A stretch of 61,570 nucleotides of DNA, from NCBI GenBank assembly GCA_947467605.1, contig CANIII010000025.1, positions 1 to 61,570 of the forward strand, in the 5' to 3' direction. Under the pieces are notes generated by a model. That model had not been told where the DNA came from and did not search any database. It worked only from the letters and a program-made list of their open reading frames with translations. Below are positions 1 to 8,005 of the stretch, piece after piece. Position numbers and translations under genes: made by a program. The first letter of the stretch is position 1. Each line of letters opens with the position of its first letter. The stretch comes from Acidobacteriota bacterium (GTDB lineage: Bacteria > Acidobacteriota > Vicinamibacteria > Vicinamibacterales > SCN-69-37).

Positions 1-2
1 GA

Positions 3-332
3 CTCCCGAGGTCGTTGTTCATCGGCATGCCGGGCAACCCGACGTCGTGTTTGTCGAACGCCTATATCCTCATGGTGCCCGTGCTGCGCAAGTTGGCCGG
101 GCTGCCGGCGTGGGAGCCGCGTACCGTGACCGTCCCGCTCGCGCGCCGCATCATCTCGGCATCTGATCGCCATCAGTTCTACACCGTGCGCCTCGTCAAC
201 GGTCAGGCCGAGCCCGCATTCAAGGGTTCGGGCGACATCACGTCGATGGCGAACGCGGATGGGTACATGGAAATCCCCGCCACAACCGAATCGATCGGGG
301 CGGGGACGATGGTGACGGTGACGCTGTTTTGA
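3..332 (+). CDS. moeA: Molybdopterin molybdenumtransferase MoeA, C-terminal part (cut by window start)
   Basis: This is the last ~109 residues of MoeA, which inserts molybdate into adenylylated molybdopterin in the final step of molybdenum cofactor synthesis in the cytoplasm. The MPGNPTSCL stretch at the left edge matches the conserved GxPGNPxS loop of the MoeA/MogA fold, and the rest reads as the C-terminal beta-barrel domain IV, ending in a TVTLF-type strand. The 5' end, start codon and N-terminal domains lie outside the window, so the reading frame is open from base 3. It converges on the superoxide dismutase gene with only 15 bp between stops. Family assignment is confident; an MoeA paralogue cannot be excluded without the N-terminus. 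Confidence 0.88.
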   Translation, partial: LPRSLFIGMPGNPTSCLSNAYILMVPVLRKLAGLPAWEPRTVTVPLARRIISASDRHQFYTVRLVNGQAEPAFKGSGDITSMANADGYMEIPATTESIGAGTMVTVTLF

Positions 333-347
333 ATGGAGGCCCGGGCG

Positions 348-947
348 CTATTTCAAGCGCGCGTTGACGGCGTCCCAGTTGATGACGCTCCACCAGGCCG
401 CGAGGTAGTCGGGGCGGCGGTTCTGGTACTTCAGGTAATAGGCGTGTTCCCACACGTCGATGCCGAAGATCGGCTTCTTGCCGTCAGACATCGGGTTGTC
501 CTGATTCGCCGTGCTCTCGACCGCGAGCTTGCCGCCGTTGTCGACCAGCCAGACCCAGCCGCTGCCGAAGCGTGTGGCACCGCCCTTGTTCATCTGTTCT
601 TTGAACGTGTCGAAGCTGCCGAACGTGCTCGTGATGGCCGCCGCGATCGCGCCGGTCGGCGCGCCGCCTTTGCCCGGGCCCATGATTTCCCAGAACATCG
701 TGTGGTTCACGTGGCCGCCGCCGTTGTTGCGGACGGCCGCGCGAATACCTTCGGGCAGCGCCGCGAGGTTCTTGATCAGGTCCTCCGCCGACTTGCCGGC
801 GAGATCCGGATGCGCCTCGAGCGCGGCATTGAGATTGGTGACGTACGCGTTGTGATGCTTGCCGTGATGGATGCCCATCGTCTGCGCATCAATATGCGGT
901 TCGAGCGCGGCGAGATCGTACGGCAGAGCGGGAAGTGTAAAGGCCAT
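348..947 (-). CDS. sodA: Superoxide dismutase, Mn-type of the Fe/Mn family
   Basis: A 199-residue Fe/Mn superoxide dismutase that dismutes superoxide to peroxide and oxygen. The four metal ligands are visible: His27 in the HHGKHH motif, His82 in NHTMFW, and Asp164 and His168 in DVWEHAYY. The Gly-rich GGGHVNH segment (76-82) and Gln149 in ANQDNP are the residues typical of manganese rather than iron enzymes, so Mn or cambialistic use is inferred. No signal peptide is seen, so it should be cytosolic. An AGGAG ribosome site sits just before the ATG. It lies 43 bp downstream of mqnE on the same strand. The window also holds mntH and a DtxR/MntR-like regulator near 29-31 kb, consistent with manganese use. 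Confidence 0.96.
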   Translation of the reverse strand: MAFTLPALPYDLAALEPHIDAQTMGIHHGKHHNAYVTNLNAALEAHPDLAGKSAEDLIKNLAALPEGIRAAVRNNGGGHVNHTMFWEIMGPGKGGAPTGAIAAAITSTFGSFDTFKEQMNKGGATRFGSGWVWLVDNGGKLAVESTANQDNPMSDGKKPIFGIDVWEHAYYLKYQNRRPDYLAAWWSVINWDAVNARLK

Positions 948-990
948 GTGTGCTCCTGTGATCGCGCGGACCTGAACGCCCGCGCCTCTG

Positions 991-2070
991 TTAGTGCGTG
1001 ATTCGATTGTAGAACGTGTCGCGCTCGACCGGTTCGCGGCCGGCGATGGTCACGAGCCGTTCGATCGCCTCTGGCGTCATGGCCAGCGGCGTGCGTGAGC
1101 CGGCCATGTGGTAGATCTTTTCTTCCTGCACGGTGCCGTCGAGGTCGTTCGCGCCGTACCAGAGGGAAATCTGCGCCACGTCAACGCCCGTCGCGACCCA
1201 GAACGCCTTGATGTGCGGCACGTTGTCGACCATCAGTCGCGACACGGCGATCGTTCGCAATGTGTCGCTCGCTGACGGCGCCGGCAACTTGCGCAACTGG
1301 TTGTTGTCGGGATGAAACGCGAGCGGAATGAAGGCCTGGAAGCCGTGCGTCTCGTCGTTGACGTCGCGCACGCGGATCATGTGGTCCACACGCTCTTCGA
1401 ACGTCTCGATGTGCCCATACAGCATCGTCACATTCGTCTTCATGCCGACGCTGTGGGCGAAGCGGTGAATGGACATGTAGCGATCAGCGTCGCACTTGTC
1501 GTGCGCGATCTTCAGGCGCACGCGCGGCGCGAAGATCTCGGCGCCGCCGCCAGGCAGCGAGTCGAGGCCCGCAGCCATCAGCTCGCGCATCACCTGCTCG
1601 TCGGTCATCTTGTAGAGGTCCGCAAAGAACGCAATCTCGACGGCCGTGAAGCACTTCAGATGAATCTCGGGACGAATCGCCTTCAGCCCGATCAACAGAT
1701 CCGTGTAGTACGAAAACGGCAGATCCGGATGCAGACCGTTCACGACGTGCACTTCGGTGAGCGGCTGATCCTTGCGCGCGCGCAGCTTGTCGAAGACCTG
1801 CTCGAGCGTCATCGTGTACGCGTCCGCGTCGCCCGGCTTCAAGCGCGCAAACGAGCAGAACATGCACGACGCCACGCATACGTTCGTCGCTTCAAGCCGC
1901 AGGTTGTAGTTGTAGTAGGTCGTGGCGCCGTGACGCTTCTCGCGCTCGCGATTCGCCAACCGGCCGATCTCGTGAAGGTCCGGATGATTGAACAGCGTCA
2001 CGCCGTCGTCGAACGACAGACGTTCGCCCGCCTCAAGCTTGGCCTCTATGTGGTGAAGTGGATCTGACAC
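991..2070 (-). CDS. mqnE: Aminofutalosine synthase MqnE (radical SAM)
   Basis: Radical SAM enzyme of the futalosine route to menaquinone; it couples the enolpyruvyl group of 3-(1-carboxyvinyl)oxybenzoate to the adenosyl radical to give 6-amino-6-deoxyfutalosine. From the proposed start the cluster-binding CxxxCxxC motif is Cys65, Cys69 and Cys72 ([11 protein letters not shown]). The MqnE-typical blocks [17 protein letters not shown] and [12 protein letters not shown] follow. The open frame runs upstream to 2289, but that extension overlaps the divergent cobalamin riboswitch and is not family-like, so I chose the GTG at 2070 (359 residues, normal size). A TAGCAT hexamer 10 nt before it could be the -10 of a near-leaderless promoter. 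No other mqn gene is visible in the window. Confidence 0.88.
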   Translation of the reverse strand: MSDPLHHIEAKLEAGERLSFDDGVTLFNHPDLHEIGRLANREREKRHGATTYYNYNLRLEATNVCVASCMFCSFARLKPGDADAYTMTLEQVFDKLRARKDQPLTEVHVVNGLHPDLPFSYYTDLLIGLKAIRPEIHLKCFTAVEIAFFADLYKMTDEQVMRELMAAGLDSLPGGGAEIFAPRVRLKIAHDKCDADRYMSIHRFAHSVGMKTNVTMLYGHIETFEERVDHMIRVRDVNDETHGFQAFIPLAFHPDNNQLRKLPAPSASDTLRTIAVSRLMVDNVPHIKAFWVATGVDVAQISLWYGANDLDGTVQEEKIYHMAGSRTPLAMTPEAIERLVTIAGREPVERDTFYNRITH

Positions 2071-2139
2071 GATCTCTTCAATGCTATCGGAAATCGGCCT
2101 CCATTTTCTGCGTGCTATGATCGCCAGCGACAACCGACG

Positions 2140-2360
2140 ACAACCCGGTGGTGCATGGGAAGCGGGGTGCAAAACCCCCACGGTGCCGCCACTGTAAGCG
2201 ACGAGTTGGTGTTCAAAGATCCCGCCGAAGCGACGAAAGTCTCGACGACGGACGTCACTGTGCCATGTGGCATGGGAAGGCGCGAACATCAGCGCATGGC
2301 CAGCACGACCGGCCGAAATCCGAATCGCAAGTCAGGAAACCTGACCTCCGGGCCCGTCCT
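2140..2360 (+). promoter_or_regulatory. Cobalamin (B12) riboswitch
   Basis: The leader of the B12 uptake operon carries the hallmarks of an adenosylcobalamin-class aptamer: a GCATGGGAAGC-GGGGTGC-AAAACCCC start, GCCACTGTAAGCG, a second CACTG followed by GGGAAGGCG, and the B12 box AGTCAGGAAACCTGACC at 2330-2346. The base right after the box extends it to CTGACCTCC. That CCTCC (2345-2349) is complementary to the GGAGG at 2414-2418, which I infer is the ribosome site of btuB, so ligand binding may close the translation start. A strong GC hairpin (2367-2390, CCGCGC-TTC-GCGCGG core) lies between aptamer and start codon and has no T-run. It explains most of the 353-bp stretch between mqnE and btuB. 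Confidence 0.95.
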
Positions 2361-2423
2361 TAACTGTTCGACCGCGCTTCGCGCGGCGAACTCGGCGTCG
2401 AGACAACGCCGATGGAGGTTTCT

Positions 2424-4664
2424 GTGGCTCGTGCTGCACGTGTATTGCTGTCCGCTTTTCTTCTGACGACGCTCTGCAATTCGGCTTCGGCGTGGGCTCA
2501 AACGGCGCCTCGCGTCTCTGGTTCGGTCATCGACCAATCCGGTGGGGCCGTCGTGCGCGCGTTCATTCGTCTGATTGACTCGGGCGGCACCGAGCGCGCC
2601 GCCACCATCACGGATGACCGTGGTCAGTTCGTGCTCGACATGACGAACTGCGGGGGGTGCCGCGTCGAGGCATCGCTCCCCGGTTTTCGCACAGCGACGA
2701 TGACTATCGCGGCCGCGCAGGCGGCGGACGCGAAGTTCCAGGCAAAGATCACCCTTAGCGTTTCGCCGATCGCCGACGTCGTGGTCGTGACGCCCACGCG
2801 TGATGCGGCTCCGTCGGCGCAGACTGGCGCGTCGGTCAGCGTGTTTACCGCAGAAGACATCGCGCGCCGTGGTTCGCCGTCACTCGCCGATCTGCTGCGC
2901 GAGACGACCGGCACCTCGGTGATTCGCAGCGGTGGCGTCGGCAACGTGACGTCACTCTTCATGCGCGGCGGCGAGAGCAGCTACACGAAAGTGCTGCTCG
3001 ACGGGATTCCGCTCAACGAACCCGGCGGCACGTTCAACTTCAGCAATCTGTCGACCGCGAACCTCGAGCGTGTGGAAGTGGTGCGCGGCGCGCAGTCGTC
3101 GCTCTTCGGTTCCGACGCGATGACCGGCGTGATTCAGCTGTTCACTAGACGCGGCACGTCTGCGACACCGTCGTTCGCCGGTTCCTTCGAAGGCGGCAGC
3201 TACAACACCTTCCGCGAGGAGGCGTCGCTCAAGGGCTCGTCGCAGGGCTGGGACTATTCGATCGGCGCGGCGCAGTACAACACCGACAACCGGGCGGCGG
3301 TGAACAACGCGTTCAAGAACACGACGATGTCGTGGAATGGCGGCGGCAACATCAACTCGAATCTGTCGCTGCGCGTGGTCGGACGCGTCGAAGCGGGCCG
3401 CGTGGGCGCGCCCGGTGCGACGGCGTTTGGCCGCGCCGACACCGATGCGTTCTTTGATCGCTCGGATGTCACCGCCGGCGCGTCGCTCGAACACCGCATC
3501 TCGGTGCAGTGGAAACAGCGCGTGTCGTACGCGTTCAGCCGCTCGAATCAGCAGTCGACGAATCTCTTCGCCGATGCCGCCTACGTGCCGACCTATGGCA
3601 CCGCGAAAGCGCCGTTTGCGTTCTCCGATTTCACGTACGACTCGCAGAACATTCTCAAGCGCCACTTCTTCACCTACCAAAGCGACATTCGCTTCACCGG
3701 CGCTCTGAACAACTTCATCACCGTGCTCGCCGACTGGGATGGTGAACGGGCGGAACTAAACGATCGCGTGGCGAAGACGTCACAGACGCCGTCACGCAAC
3801 AACATGGGCGTCAGCGTGCAGCATCAGCTCGTCGGCCAGCGCGGATCACTCACGACCAGCCTGCGCTACGAGCACAACGACAGCTTCGGTAACGAATGGG
3901 TGCCGCGCGTGTCAGGCGCGTTCGTCGCCTACAAGTCCTCGGGCGCCATCGGCAGTACGACACTGAAGGCCAACGCCGGCAAAGGCGTGAAAGAGCCGAC
4001 ACTGATTCAGTCGTTCAGCCCGAACCTGAGCTTCCTCGGCAATCCGGACCTGCTCCCCGAGCGTGCGCGCACATGGGACGTGGGCCTCGAGCAACGTCTC
4101 GCGATGGATCGTATCCGCGTCGAAGCGACGTACTTCGACAATCGCTATCAGGACCAGATCACGACAAAGACCACGAGCACGAACCCGTTTCGGTCGCAGT
4201 ACTTCAACAAGTTCGGCTACACGAATGCGAAGGGCGCGGAAGTGACGATCGACATCGCGCCGGTCGACACGCTGCGCATTGGCGGCGGCTATACATTCCT
4301 CGACGCTGACACCTTCGATCGCGCGACGGCGACGAGCGATGCGATACCGCTCGCGTCCGCACTGATCCGTCGTCCGCGCAAATCGCTCTTCACACGCGCG
4401 GCCTGGACATGGCGCGGTATCTCGGCTGATCTCGACGGCACGTACGTCGGCGCGCGCCTCGACAACGACTTCTCGTCGCTGTCACCGGCGATCACGTCAT
4501 CAGGCGACTACTGGCTGTGGAACTTGGCAGCGCGCTATCGCATCAACGGGCGCGTCGAGCTCTTCGGTCGCGTGCAGAACCTCGGTGACACACAGTACAT
4601 GGAACCCTTGGGCTACCCGGCATGGGGACGCACCGCGCACGTGGGACTCCACCTGAAGTTCTGA
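2424..4664 (+). CDS. btuB: TonB-dependent outer-membrane cobalamin receptor, BtuB-like
   Basis: Outer-membrane receptor that imports cobalamin using TonB energy. A signal peptide ending near SAWAQ is followed by an Ig-like carboxypeptidase-regulatory-type domain (roughly residues 30-110), then a plug with the TonB-plug signatures VVRGAQSSLFGSDAMTGVIQ and a ~22-strand barrel ending in the aromatic LKF signal. An ATG at 2412 is in frame, but its own bases form the GGAGG that sits 5 nt before a GTG at 2424, so GTG is the better start (746 residues). Cobalamin is inferred as substrate from the riboswitch upstream and the btuD-btuC-btuF genes downstream. The extra N-terminal domain is absent from enterobacterial BtuB but common in Oar-like receptors. 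Confidence 0.9.
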   Translation: MARAARVLLSAFLLTTLCNSASAWAQTAPRVSGSVIDQSGGAVVRAFIRLIDSGGTERAATITDDRGQFVLDMTNCGGCRVEASLPGFRTATMTIAAAQAADAKFQAKITLSVSPIADVVVVTPTRDAAPSAQTGASVSVFTAEDIARRGSPSLADLLRETTGTSVIRSGGVGNVTSLFMRGGESSYTKVLLDGIPLNEPGGTFNFSNLSTANLERVEVVRGAQSSLFGSDAMTGVIQLFTRRGTSATPSFAGSFEGGSYNTFREEASLKGSSQGWDYSIGAAQYNTDNRAAVNNAFKNTTMSWNGGGNINSNLSLRVVGRVEAGRVGAPGATAFGRADTDAFFDRSDVTAGASLEHRISVQWKQRVSYAFSRSNQQSTNLFADAAYVPTYGTAKAPFAFSDFTYDSQNILKRHFFTYQSDIRFTGALNNFITVLADWDGERAELNDRVAKTSQTPSRNNMGVSVQHQLVGQRGSLTTSLRYEHNDSFGNEWVPRVSGAFVAYKSSGAIGSTTLKANAGKGVKEPTLIQSFSPNLSFLGNPDLLPERARTWDVGLEQRLAMDRIRVEATYFDNRYQDQITTKTTSTNPFRSQYFNKFGYTNAKGAEVTIDIAPVDTLRIGGGYTFLDADTFDRATATSDAIPLASALIRRPRKSLFTRAAWTWRGISADLDGTYVGARLDNDFSSLSPAITSSGDYWLWNLAARYRINGRVELFGRVQNLGDTQYMEPLGYPAWGRTAHVGLHLKF

Positions 4665-4670
4665 CCGGCG

Positions 4671-5354
4671 ATGACCACAGCATCACGCCCCGTCGCCGCC
4701 ATCTCCTGGTCGGGCGGCAAAGACTGCTGTCTCGCGCTGATGCGCGCGTGGCCGCAGTACGACGTGCGCGCGATGCTGACGATGTTCGATGAGGCCGGCG
4801 AACGCAGCCGGTCACATGGCCTGAGGCCGGCCGTACTCGCCGCACAAGGTGAGCGGCTCGGCCTCCGCGTCATCAGTGAAGGCTGCACCTGGCCGACGTA
4901 CGAAGCGGCGTTCGCGCGTGGGCTAGAGCGTGTCGCCGCGCTCGGCTGCACACACATCATTCACGGCGATATCTTTGAAGATGACCATCGTGCGTGGACG
5001 GAGCGACTTGCCACAGACGCCGGCCTGATTGCCGTGCAGCCGCTCTGGGGCGAGCGCACAGATCTGCTGGTACGTGAATTCATCGACCGCGGTGGCGATG
5101 CGCGGTTAGTTACGGTGCGCGAGACCTATCTCGACGTCACGTGGCTGGGACGGCCACTCACTCGCGCCGCTGTCGATGAGTTCACCGCACTGGGCGTGGA
5201 TCCCTGCGGCGAACGTGGCGAATACCACACGCTCGTCGTCAACTGCCCCCTCTTCTCGACCCCACTCAGGGTGCAACACGGCGAACACGTGTTTCATGGC
5301 GGATGCTGGGCGATCGACGTCACACTGGAGGCGACACATGCTGCAGTGCCATGA
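4671..5354 (+). CDS. DUF71/COG2102 ATP-pyrophosphatase, B12-linked subgroup
   Basis: A 227-residue PP-loop ATPase of the DUF71 (Dph6-like) family. The nucleotide-binding SGGKDCC motif is at residues 14-20, where most relatives have SGGKDS, and the conserved GVDPCGERGEYHTLV block near the C-terminus is intact. Eukaryotic and archaeal members amidate diphthine on elongation factor 2, a modification bacteria lack. Published comparative genomics separated a bacterial DUF71 subgroup that clusters with B12 transport genes and was predicted to act in B12 salvage. This gene sits 6 bp after btuB and overlaps btuD by 17 bp in a riboswitch-led operon, so it fits that subgroup. The actual reaction is unknown; amidation or adenylation of a corrinoid precursor is conjecture. 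Confidence 0.85.
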   Translation: MTTASRPVAAISWSGGKDCCLALMRAWPQYDVRAMLTMFDEAGERSRSHGLRPAVLAAQGERLGLRVISEGCTWPTYEAAFARGLERVAALGCTHIIHGDIFEDDHRAWTERLATDAGLIAVQPLWGERTDLLVREFIDRGGDARLVTVRETYLDVTWLGRPLTRAAVDEFTALGVDPCGERGEYHTLVVNCPLFSTPLRVQHGEHVFHGGCWAIDVTLEATHAAVP

Positions 5355-6135
5355 CGTCGTCATCTCCTACGGCGAACGCCGGATCCTGCAGAAGGTGTCG
5401 CTCAGTGTCGCAGCGCGAGGCCTGGTCGGCGTGCTTGGACCGAACGGCTCTGGCAAGACGACGCTGTTGAAGGTGCTGTCTGGTGCATTGACGCCCGAGA
5501 CCGGCACGGTGACACTCGGCGGTCAGGGCCTCGGCACCTTTGCACCGTCCCTACTGGCGCGTCGTCTTGCGGTCGTCCCACAAGAGACTCACCTCGCCTT
5601 CGACTACAGCGTCCTCGAGATCGTGCTGATGGGCCGCTATCCGCATCTGGGTCCATTTGAATTCGAAGGACCGGCAGACTTCGCATCTGCACACGCCGCG
5701 CTCAACGCCACGGGCACGGATCACCTCGCGGAGCGCGCCTTCAACACGCTCAGCGGTGGCGAAAAGCAACGCGTGGTCATCGCATCCGCGCTGGCCCAGC
5801 TAGGCGAAGGCACACCAGATGCCACAACAGCGGGCCGCGTGCTCCTGCTGGACGAGCCGACCGCCGCGCTCGATCTGCGGTATCAGTTGGAAGTGGCGGC
5901 GCTCCTCGGCCGCCTGCACGATCGCCAGGACATGACCATCGTCTTGACGACGCACGATGTGCAGTTTGCGGCGCGAGTCTGCTCGGAACTCGTGCTGCTG
6001 GGTGATGGCCATGTCATTGCTCAGGGACCGCCGCAAGACGTCTTGACCACAGAACAGATCGCGGCGCTGTACGGCATTCGCGTTGACCAAGCCGCGATGT
6101 TCGCGGCCACGGTCAGCGCCGGTGTACGCCCGTGA
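5338..6135 (+). CDS. btuD: Vitamin B12 ABC transporter, ATP-binding protein BtuD
   Basis: Cytoplasmic ATPase subunit of the BtuCDF importer, 265 residues from the ATG at 5338. Walker A GPNGSGKTT is at 34-42, the Q-loop is VPQETH, the signature is LSGGEKQR, Walker B with D-loop is LLLDEPTAALD, and the switch histidine is in TTHD. The frame is open further upstream, but that extension lies inside the DUF71 gene. It begins 17 bp before the DUF71 stop and its TGA overlaps the btuC GTG start, which points to translational coupling. By sequence alone it could serve a siderophore or haem importer; the riboswitch makes cobalamin the likely substrate. Confidence 0.92.
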   Translation: MLQCHDVVISYGERRILQKVSLSVAARGLVGVLGPNGSGKTTLLKVLSGALTPETGTVTLGGQGLGTFAPSLLARRLAVVPQETHLAFDYSVLEIVLMGRYPHLGPFEFEGPADFASAHAALNATGTDHLAERAFNTLSGGEKQRVVIASALAQLGEGTPDATTAGRVLLLDEPTAALDLRYQLEVAALLGRLHDRQDMTIVLTTHDVQFAARVCSELVLLGDGHVIAQGPPQDVLTTEQIAALYGIRVDQAAMFAATVSAGVRP

Positions 6136-7127
6136 CGCATCCGCTGAAGCGCAGCGTCCCGATCGTGGTCGGCCTCTTCGCGCTGATGGTGCTCGCGATC
6201 GTGCTGTCGCCGCTGGTGGGGTCCACGCACATCAACCTCATGCGTGTGTTTGACCGGTCGATTCCATTCGAGAGCAACGTCGACGCGCAGATCTTCTTCA
6301 TCGCTCGCCTGCCGCGCGCGCTGGCCGGCGCGCTCGTCGGCGGCACACTCGCCGCAGCGGGCGTCGTGTTTCAGGGACTACTGAGAAATCCACTCGCGAC
6401 GCCTTACACCCTCGGTGTGTCGGCAGGTGCGTCACTCGGCGCGATGATCGCAATCACCTTCGGCGCGACGTTGCCATTCGCCGGCGCTGCGCCGGCGAGC
6501 CTGGCTGGGGCGATGCTCGCCGTCACGGTCGTCTATCTGCTCGCCACGGCGCGACATTCGGGCCTCTCGACGACGGTGCTGCTGCTGGCCGGCGTCACGC
6601 TCAACTCATTCTTCTCGGCGCTGATCCTGTTTGTGCAGTACCTTGCGAATTTCCAGGATCTCTTCCGCGCGATGCGCTGGCTCATGGGCAATCTCGACGT
6701 CACGAGCTACGCGCCACTCGCGGGCGCGATGCCGTTCGTCGCGATCTCGTTCGTCGCGTTTGTGTGGCTGGCCCGGCCACTGAACCTGCTGAGCCTCGGT
6801 GCCGACGCCGCGGGCGCGCGCGGGATCAATGTGCGGTCCGTGCAGCGCACCGCCTTCTTCAGCGCGTCGCTGGCCACCGGCGCAGCGGTCTCCGTCGGCG
6901 GGCCCATCGGCTTTGTCGGCATCATCGTGCCGCATCTCGTGCGCCTGATGGTGGGCGCCGACCATCGCCTTGTGCTCCCGGCGTCGATCTTTCTCGGCGC
7001 CGGCTTTCTTGTCGTGTGCGACGTGCTTGCGCGCACCGTGCTGTCGCCGATGGAGTTGCCTGTCGGCATTATCACCGCAGTGATCGGAGGGCCGTTCTTC
7101 CTATGGATGCTGTTGCGAAAGCGATGA
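6132..7127 (+). CDS. btuC: Vitamin B12 ABC transporter, permease BtuC (FecCD family)
   Basis: Polytopic inner-membrane permease of the FecCD family, 331 residues with about ten hydrophobic segments, as expected for BtuC. Family blocks seen are RLPRALAGALVGGTLAAAG near the N-terminus, LATPYTLGVSAGASLGA, and the cytoplasmic coupling stretch GPIGFVGIIVPHLVRL that docks to the ATPase. It starts with GTG at 6132, overlapping the btuD stop as GTGA, and its own TGA overlaps the btuF ATG. As a homodimer with BtuD it would move cobalamin from periplasm to cytoplasm. Confidence 0.93.
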   Translation: MTHPLKRSVPIVVGLFALMVLAIVLSPLVGSTHINLMRVFDRSIPFESNVDAQIFFIARLPRALAGALVGGTLAAAGVVFQGLLRNPLATPYTLGVSAGASLGAMIAITFGATLPFAGAAPASLAGAMLAVTVVYLLATARHSGLSTTVLLLAGVTLNSFFSALILFVQYLANFQDLFRAMRWLMGNLDVTSYAPLAGAMPFVAISFVAFVWLARPLNLLSLGADAAGARGINVRSVQRTAFFSASLATGAAVSVGGPIGFVGIIVPHLVRLMVGADHRLVLPASIFLGAGFLVVCDVLARTVLSPMELPVGIITAVIGGPFFLWMLLRKR

Positions 7128-7990
7128 CGATTCGTTTCCGGCACGCGCTGCTCATCGCGGCCGTCGCCTGCGCCGTGCTCCTGCAGGGCGCGAGGACCAC
7201 CGCTGCGCCGTTGAGGATCATCTCGTTGGTGCCGGCCGTCACCGAGATGCTCTACGCGATCGGCGCGGGGCCACAGATGATCGGCGTCTCGAGCTTTGAT
7301 CACTATCCGGCTGCGGTCGAGAAGCTGCCGCGACTCGGCGGCCTGATCGATCCGGACATCGAGCGCGTCCTCACCCTCAAGCCCGACCTCGTCATCGTTT
7401 ATGGCGCGAAGAGTGACATGGCCGCGCGCCTCGCGCGCGCCCAGATCGCGACATTTCCCTATGACACCGGTGCCCTGTCGAACGTGACGGGCACGATCCG
7501 GGCGCTCGGTGAGCGGCTGGGCCGCCAGAAGGAAGCCAACGCGGAAGCGACGCGCATCGAACACGGACTGGAAGAGGTGCGCGTGCGCGTGGCCAATCAG
7601 CCACGCTACCGCACGCTGTTGATCTTTGGTCGTGAAGCCGGCAGCCTCCGCGGGATCTACGCGAGTGGCGGCGTCGGCTATCTGCACGACATCCTCTCGA
7701 TCGCCGGTGGCGACGATGTGTTCTCGGATGTGAAGCGCGAGAACATCCAGATTTCAGCGGAGCAAGTGCTTGCGCGGATGCCCGAGGCCATCGTGGAACT
7801 GCATGGCGCCATGACGCCGCAGAAGATCGCCACAGAACGCGGCCTCTGGTCGCAACTGCCGGCGGTGCCTGCGGTGAAGAACAATCGGATCTATTTGTTG
7901 AGTGACGAGGTCCTGACGATTCCCGGTCCACGCATTGTTGATGCAGCGCGCCTGCTTGCCGACGCGCTGCATCCGACCACAAAGAAGTAA
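7124..7990 (+). CDS. btuF: Cobalamin-binding periplasmic protein BtuF
   Basis: Substrate-binding protein that delivers cobalamin to BtuCD. The 288-residue product has a cleavable signal peptide (RFRHALLIAAVACAVLL, cleavage likely near TTAAP), then the BtuF/FecB-like type III binding fold with RIISLVPAVTEMLYAIGAG at the start and the long connecting helix region around residues 135-160. The ATG at 7124 overlaps the btuC stop as ATGA; a longer upstream open frame runs inside btuC and is not used. It is the last gene of the B12 operon and converges on the quinoprotein gene at 8006 with 15 bp between stops. I see no terminator hairpin there. Confidence 0.91.
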   Translation: MTIRFRHALLIAAVACAVLLQGARTTAAPLRIISLVPAVTEMLYAIGAGPQMIGVSSFDHYPAAVEKLPRLGGLIDPDIERVLTLKPDLVIVYGAKSDMAARLARAQIATFPYDTGALSNVTGTIRALGERLGRQKEANAEATRIEHGLEEVRVRVANQPRYRTLLIFGREAGSLRGIYASGGVGYLHDILSIAGGDDVFSDVKRENIQISAEQVLARMPEAIVELHGAMTPQKIATERGLWSQLPAVPAVKNNRIYLLSDEVLTIPGPRIVDAARLLADALHPTTKK

Positions 7991-8005
7991 CGTAACCGCG
8001 CTCAG

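Noticed and set aside
2071..2289. N-terminal extension of mqnE upstream of 2070
   Set aside because: It overlaps the cobalamin riboswitch on the other strand and does not resemble the family; the GTG at 2070 gives the usual length.
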